From the NCBI GenBank assembly GCA_964473525.1, contig CAYYPK010000075.1, positions 1 through 13,959 on the forward strand: a DNA stretch of 13,959 nt. Direction: 5' to 3'. This document shows, piece by piece, positions 12,496 to 13,959 of this stretch (position 1 is the stretch's first letter; the number at the start of each line of letters is the position of its first letter). The notes below the pieces were generated by a model that saw nothing but the letters and a program-made list of their open reading frames with translations, was not told the DNA's origin and ran no database searches. Position numbers and translations under genes: made by a program. Origin of the DNA: GCA-2687025 sp964473525. GTDB taxonomy: Bacteria; Poribacteria; WGA-4E; GCA-2687025.

Positions 12496-13068
12496 ATGGC
12501 TCACAAGGTTCTGCTCGTCATAGGCGACGCCGTCGAGGCGACCGACACGCTCTACCCGTACTTCCGCGTGCAGGAGGACGGCTTCGAGTGCGTCGTCATC
12601 GCGCCCGAGAAGCGCGTGTACCAGATGGTGATTCACGACCCGCGGCCCGATTGGGATCTGACCGAGGAGTCCAAGGGGTACAAGCTCGCGAGCGACCTGG
12701 CGTTCCGAGACGTCCGGGTCGAGGAGTACACCGGCCTCGTCATCAGTGGCGGCCGCGCGCCGGAGTACCTGCGCTACGACGACGACCTGATGGCGATCAC
12801 TCGGCACTTCTTCGAGACGGGCAAGCCGGTGGGCGTGGTGTGCCACGGCATCGAGATCGTCGCCGCAGCGGATGTCATACGAGGCAAGAAGGTCACGACC
12901 GTGCCTAAGTGTCGATATGACGCCGAATTCTCCGGCGCTACGTACCTCGACCAACCCGTGGTTGTCGATGGCAACATGGTGTGCGCGCGCACGTTCTGGG
13001 ACAACGCGCCGTGGATGCGGGAGTTCATGAAGTTGCTGAACCGTGCCCGGGACGCCGCGGACGCGTAG
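12496..13068 (+). CDS. DJ-1/PfpI family protein
   Basis: This 190-residue protein starts with ATG 12496, 6 or so bases after GGGGAA. It has the DJ-1/PfpI fold throughout: first strand KVLLVIGDAVEATD with the conserved Glu (E14), LVISGGRAPEYLR as the oxyanion-hole region, and the nucleophile elbow VVCHGIE with C116 followed by H117. The arrangement with His next to Cys matches PfpI/YhbO-type members more than human DJ-1. Family members include glyoxalase-like, deglycase-type and protease-type proteins, and the exact reaction is disputed for several. It is separated from the upstream cluster by 112 bases containing its own predicted promoter, so it is probably transcribed independently, perhaps under stress. 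Confidence 0.88.
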   Translation: MAHKVLLVIGDAVEATDTLYPYFRVQEDGFECVVIAPEKRVYQMVIHDPRPDWDLTEESKGYKLASDLAFRDVRVEEYTGLVISGGRAPEYLRYDDDLMAITRHFFETGKPVGVVCHGIEIVAAADVIRGKKVTTVPKCRYDAEFSGATYLDQPVVVDGNMVCARTFWDNAPWMREFMKLLNRARDAADA

Positions 13069-13087
13069 ATCAACACGCGGCGGGGAG

Positions 13088-13959
13088 CTACGGTAACCGC
13101 AGCAAGTTGCGTAGCGCGAGCGCCACGTCCTGACGCCGCGTGGTGGAGTAGTTGTACCGAACCTCGAAGCGACACGATGCGGTGCGCACCCACCCCTGGT
13201 CCTGCCACTGGATCTGTATCCGCTCGCCGTCGCGCGCGAGGACTTCGTACGGCGGCCCCAGCTCCGTGAAGCCAATGGGTATGTCCGCCTGCGCCAGACC
13301 CAACCCCTCTCGATCGACGACGTAGTCCGTCTCGCGGAAGCTGTTCCAGGCTTGCTGCGTCAGGTGGAAGACTCGGTGTTCGCCGTCGACGTTCGCTGCC
13401 TCCATAGCGTAGTCTGGTTGGCCGTCGTCGCCGGGCGTCGACGTCTTCTTCACCACGCGGCCCTCCCACCGCACGAGGGCCTCGTCTCGGTAGGGCAGCG
13501 GCCGCACGGCGGTTCGGGAGGAGAACGCCGCCTCATCGACGATGCCGGAGTGAACCGTGCGTGACGATGCAGCCAACGCCCACCCGGTGATCGGCCGCGC
13601 GATCTCTATCTTTGCCCAGTCGCCTGCGAACAGCATGACCCGCTTCGACATACCGGCGGGGGCGTGCGCGTACGTGCGCGAGTCCACCCGCGGGAAGCGG
13701 CGAAGACCCACGCGCGAGTCGAACACGCCTACGGTCGTGGCGGCGTCGCCCCGCGTCACGCGTGAGCCCACGGACGTGTCGCCGCGAAGCGGCGTGTCCA
13801 GCGTCAGAACTCGACGCGCGCGGTCGACGTCGGCGACGGTCGCTCGGGTCGTGTCGTCGCCGACATCAACAACCACCGCCTCGCCGACCGCGAAGGGCGC
13901 CACCGTGTCGAGTAGCACCTCCGTCGCGCCGCTGGGCGCGCCTTGAGACAGGGCCGCGT
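13088..13959 (-). CDS. Beta-rich hypothetical protein, N-terminus beyond window
   Basis: The minus-strand frame ends at 13088 and stays open to the right edge, passing GTG 13918 without a stop; the upstream residues (ALSQGAPSGATEVLLDTV) read as protein. The true start is therefore probably outside. The visible part begins with a repeat-like beta module (FAVGEAVVVDVGDDTTRATV, then ARRVLTLDTPL), followed by extended strands rich in Arg, Asp and Thr (KRVMLFAGDWAKIEIARPIT and VRWEGRVVKKT). A C-terminal strand pattern has IQIQWQDQGWVRTASCRFEV. This looks like a surface, wall-binding or phage-structure-like beta-sandwich protein, but I do not recognise the family. It converges on the DJ-1 gene with 19 bases between stops. 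Confidence 0.6.
   Translation of the reverse strand, partial: AALSQGAPSGATEVLLDTVAPFAVGEAVVVDVGDDTTRATVADVDRARRVLTLDTPLRGDTSVGSRVTRGDAATTVGVFDSRVGLRRFPRVDSRTYAHAPAGMSKRVMLFAGDWAKIEIARPITGWALAASSRTVHSGIVDEAAFSSRTAVRPLPYRDEALVRWEGRVVKKTSTPGDDGQPDYAMEAANVDGEHRVFHLTQQAWNSFRETDYVVDREGLGLAQADIPIGFTELGPPYEVLARDGERIQIQWQDQGWVRTASCRFEVRYNYSTTRRQDVALALRNLLRLP

Noticed and set aside
1..13959. CRISPR array, insertion sequence or rRNA
   Set aside because: No regularly spaced repeats, transposase-like protein with terminal inverted repeats, or rRNA-like sequence was seen on either strand.

Overview
This is a window of high-GC bacterial DNA. Shine-Dalgarno sites are clear, GTG and TTG starts are common, and neighbouring genes often overlap by 4 bases. 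Gene content does not identify the lineage. A large-genome uncultivated phylum (Armatimonadota, Chloroflexota, Latescibacterota or similar) would fit, but that is only a guess.

Left part (1 to about 5199): the right end of an integrated mobile element. It holds, from left to right: a gene cut by the window edge (minus strand); a KfrA-like DNA-binding protein with a second helix-turn-helix at its C-terminus (minus); a divergent XRE-type repressor (plus), with an 11-bp inverted repeat over its predicted promoter; a 389-bp gene-poor stretch with inverted repeats; a 743-residue fusion of Prim-Pol primase and SF3 helicase; three very small overlapping genes; and an excisionase-like HTH protein. 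The element ends at the 3' half of a tRNA-Arg(ACG) (5150-5199), a classic attachment site. The integrase and the intact tRNA should lie beyond the left edge.

Right part (5200-13959): apparently ordinary chromosome. A minus-strand six-hairpin glycosidase-like gene is divergent from a tightly packed plus-strand cluster. That cluster is an endonuclease III-like glycosylase, a protein with two Nfu_N-like repeats, the clamp-loader-like ATPase RarA, a D-2-hydroxyacid dehydrogenase, a 31-residue membrane peptide, an AAA_21-type ATPase and a TOPRIM/DUF4276-like protein. Most junctions overlap by 4 to 8 bases, so transcription as one unit is likely. A DJ-1/PfpI protein follows with its own predicted promoter. 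A convergent beta-rich protein runs off the right edge.

The most interesting parts are the ATPase/TOPRIM-like pair, preceded by the tiny membrane peptide inside a DNA-repair cluster (a possible defence module), and the right end of the element, with its chain of mini-genes, interlocked inverted repeats and split tRNA.
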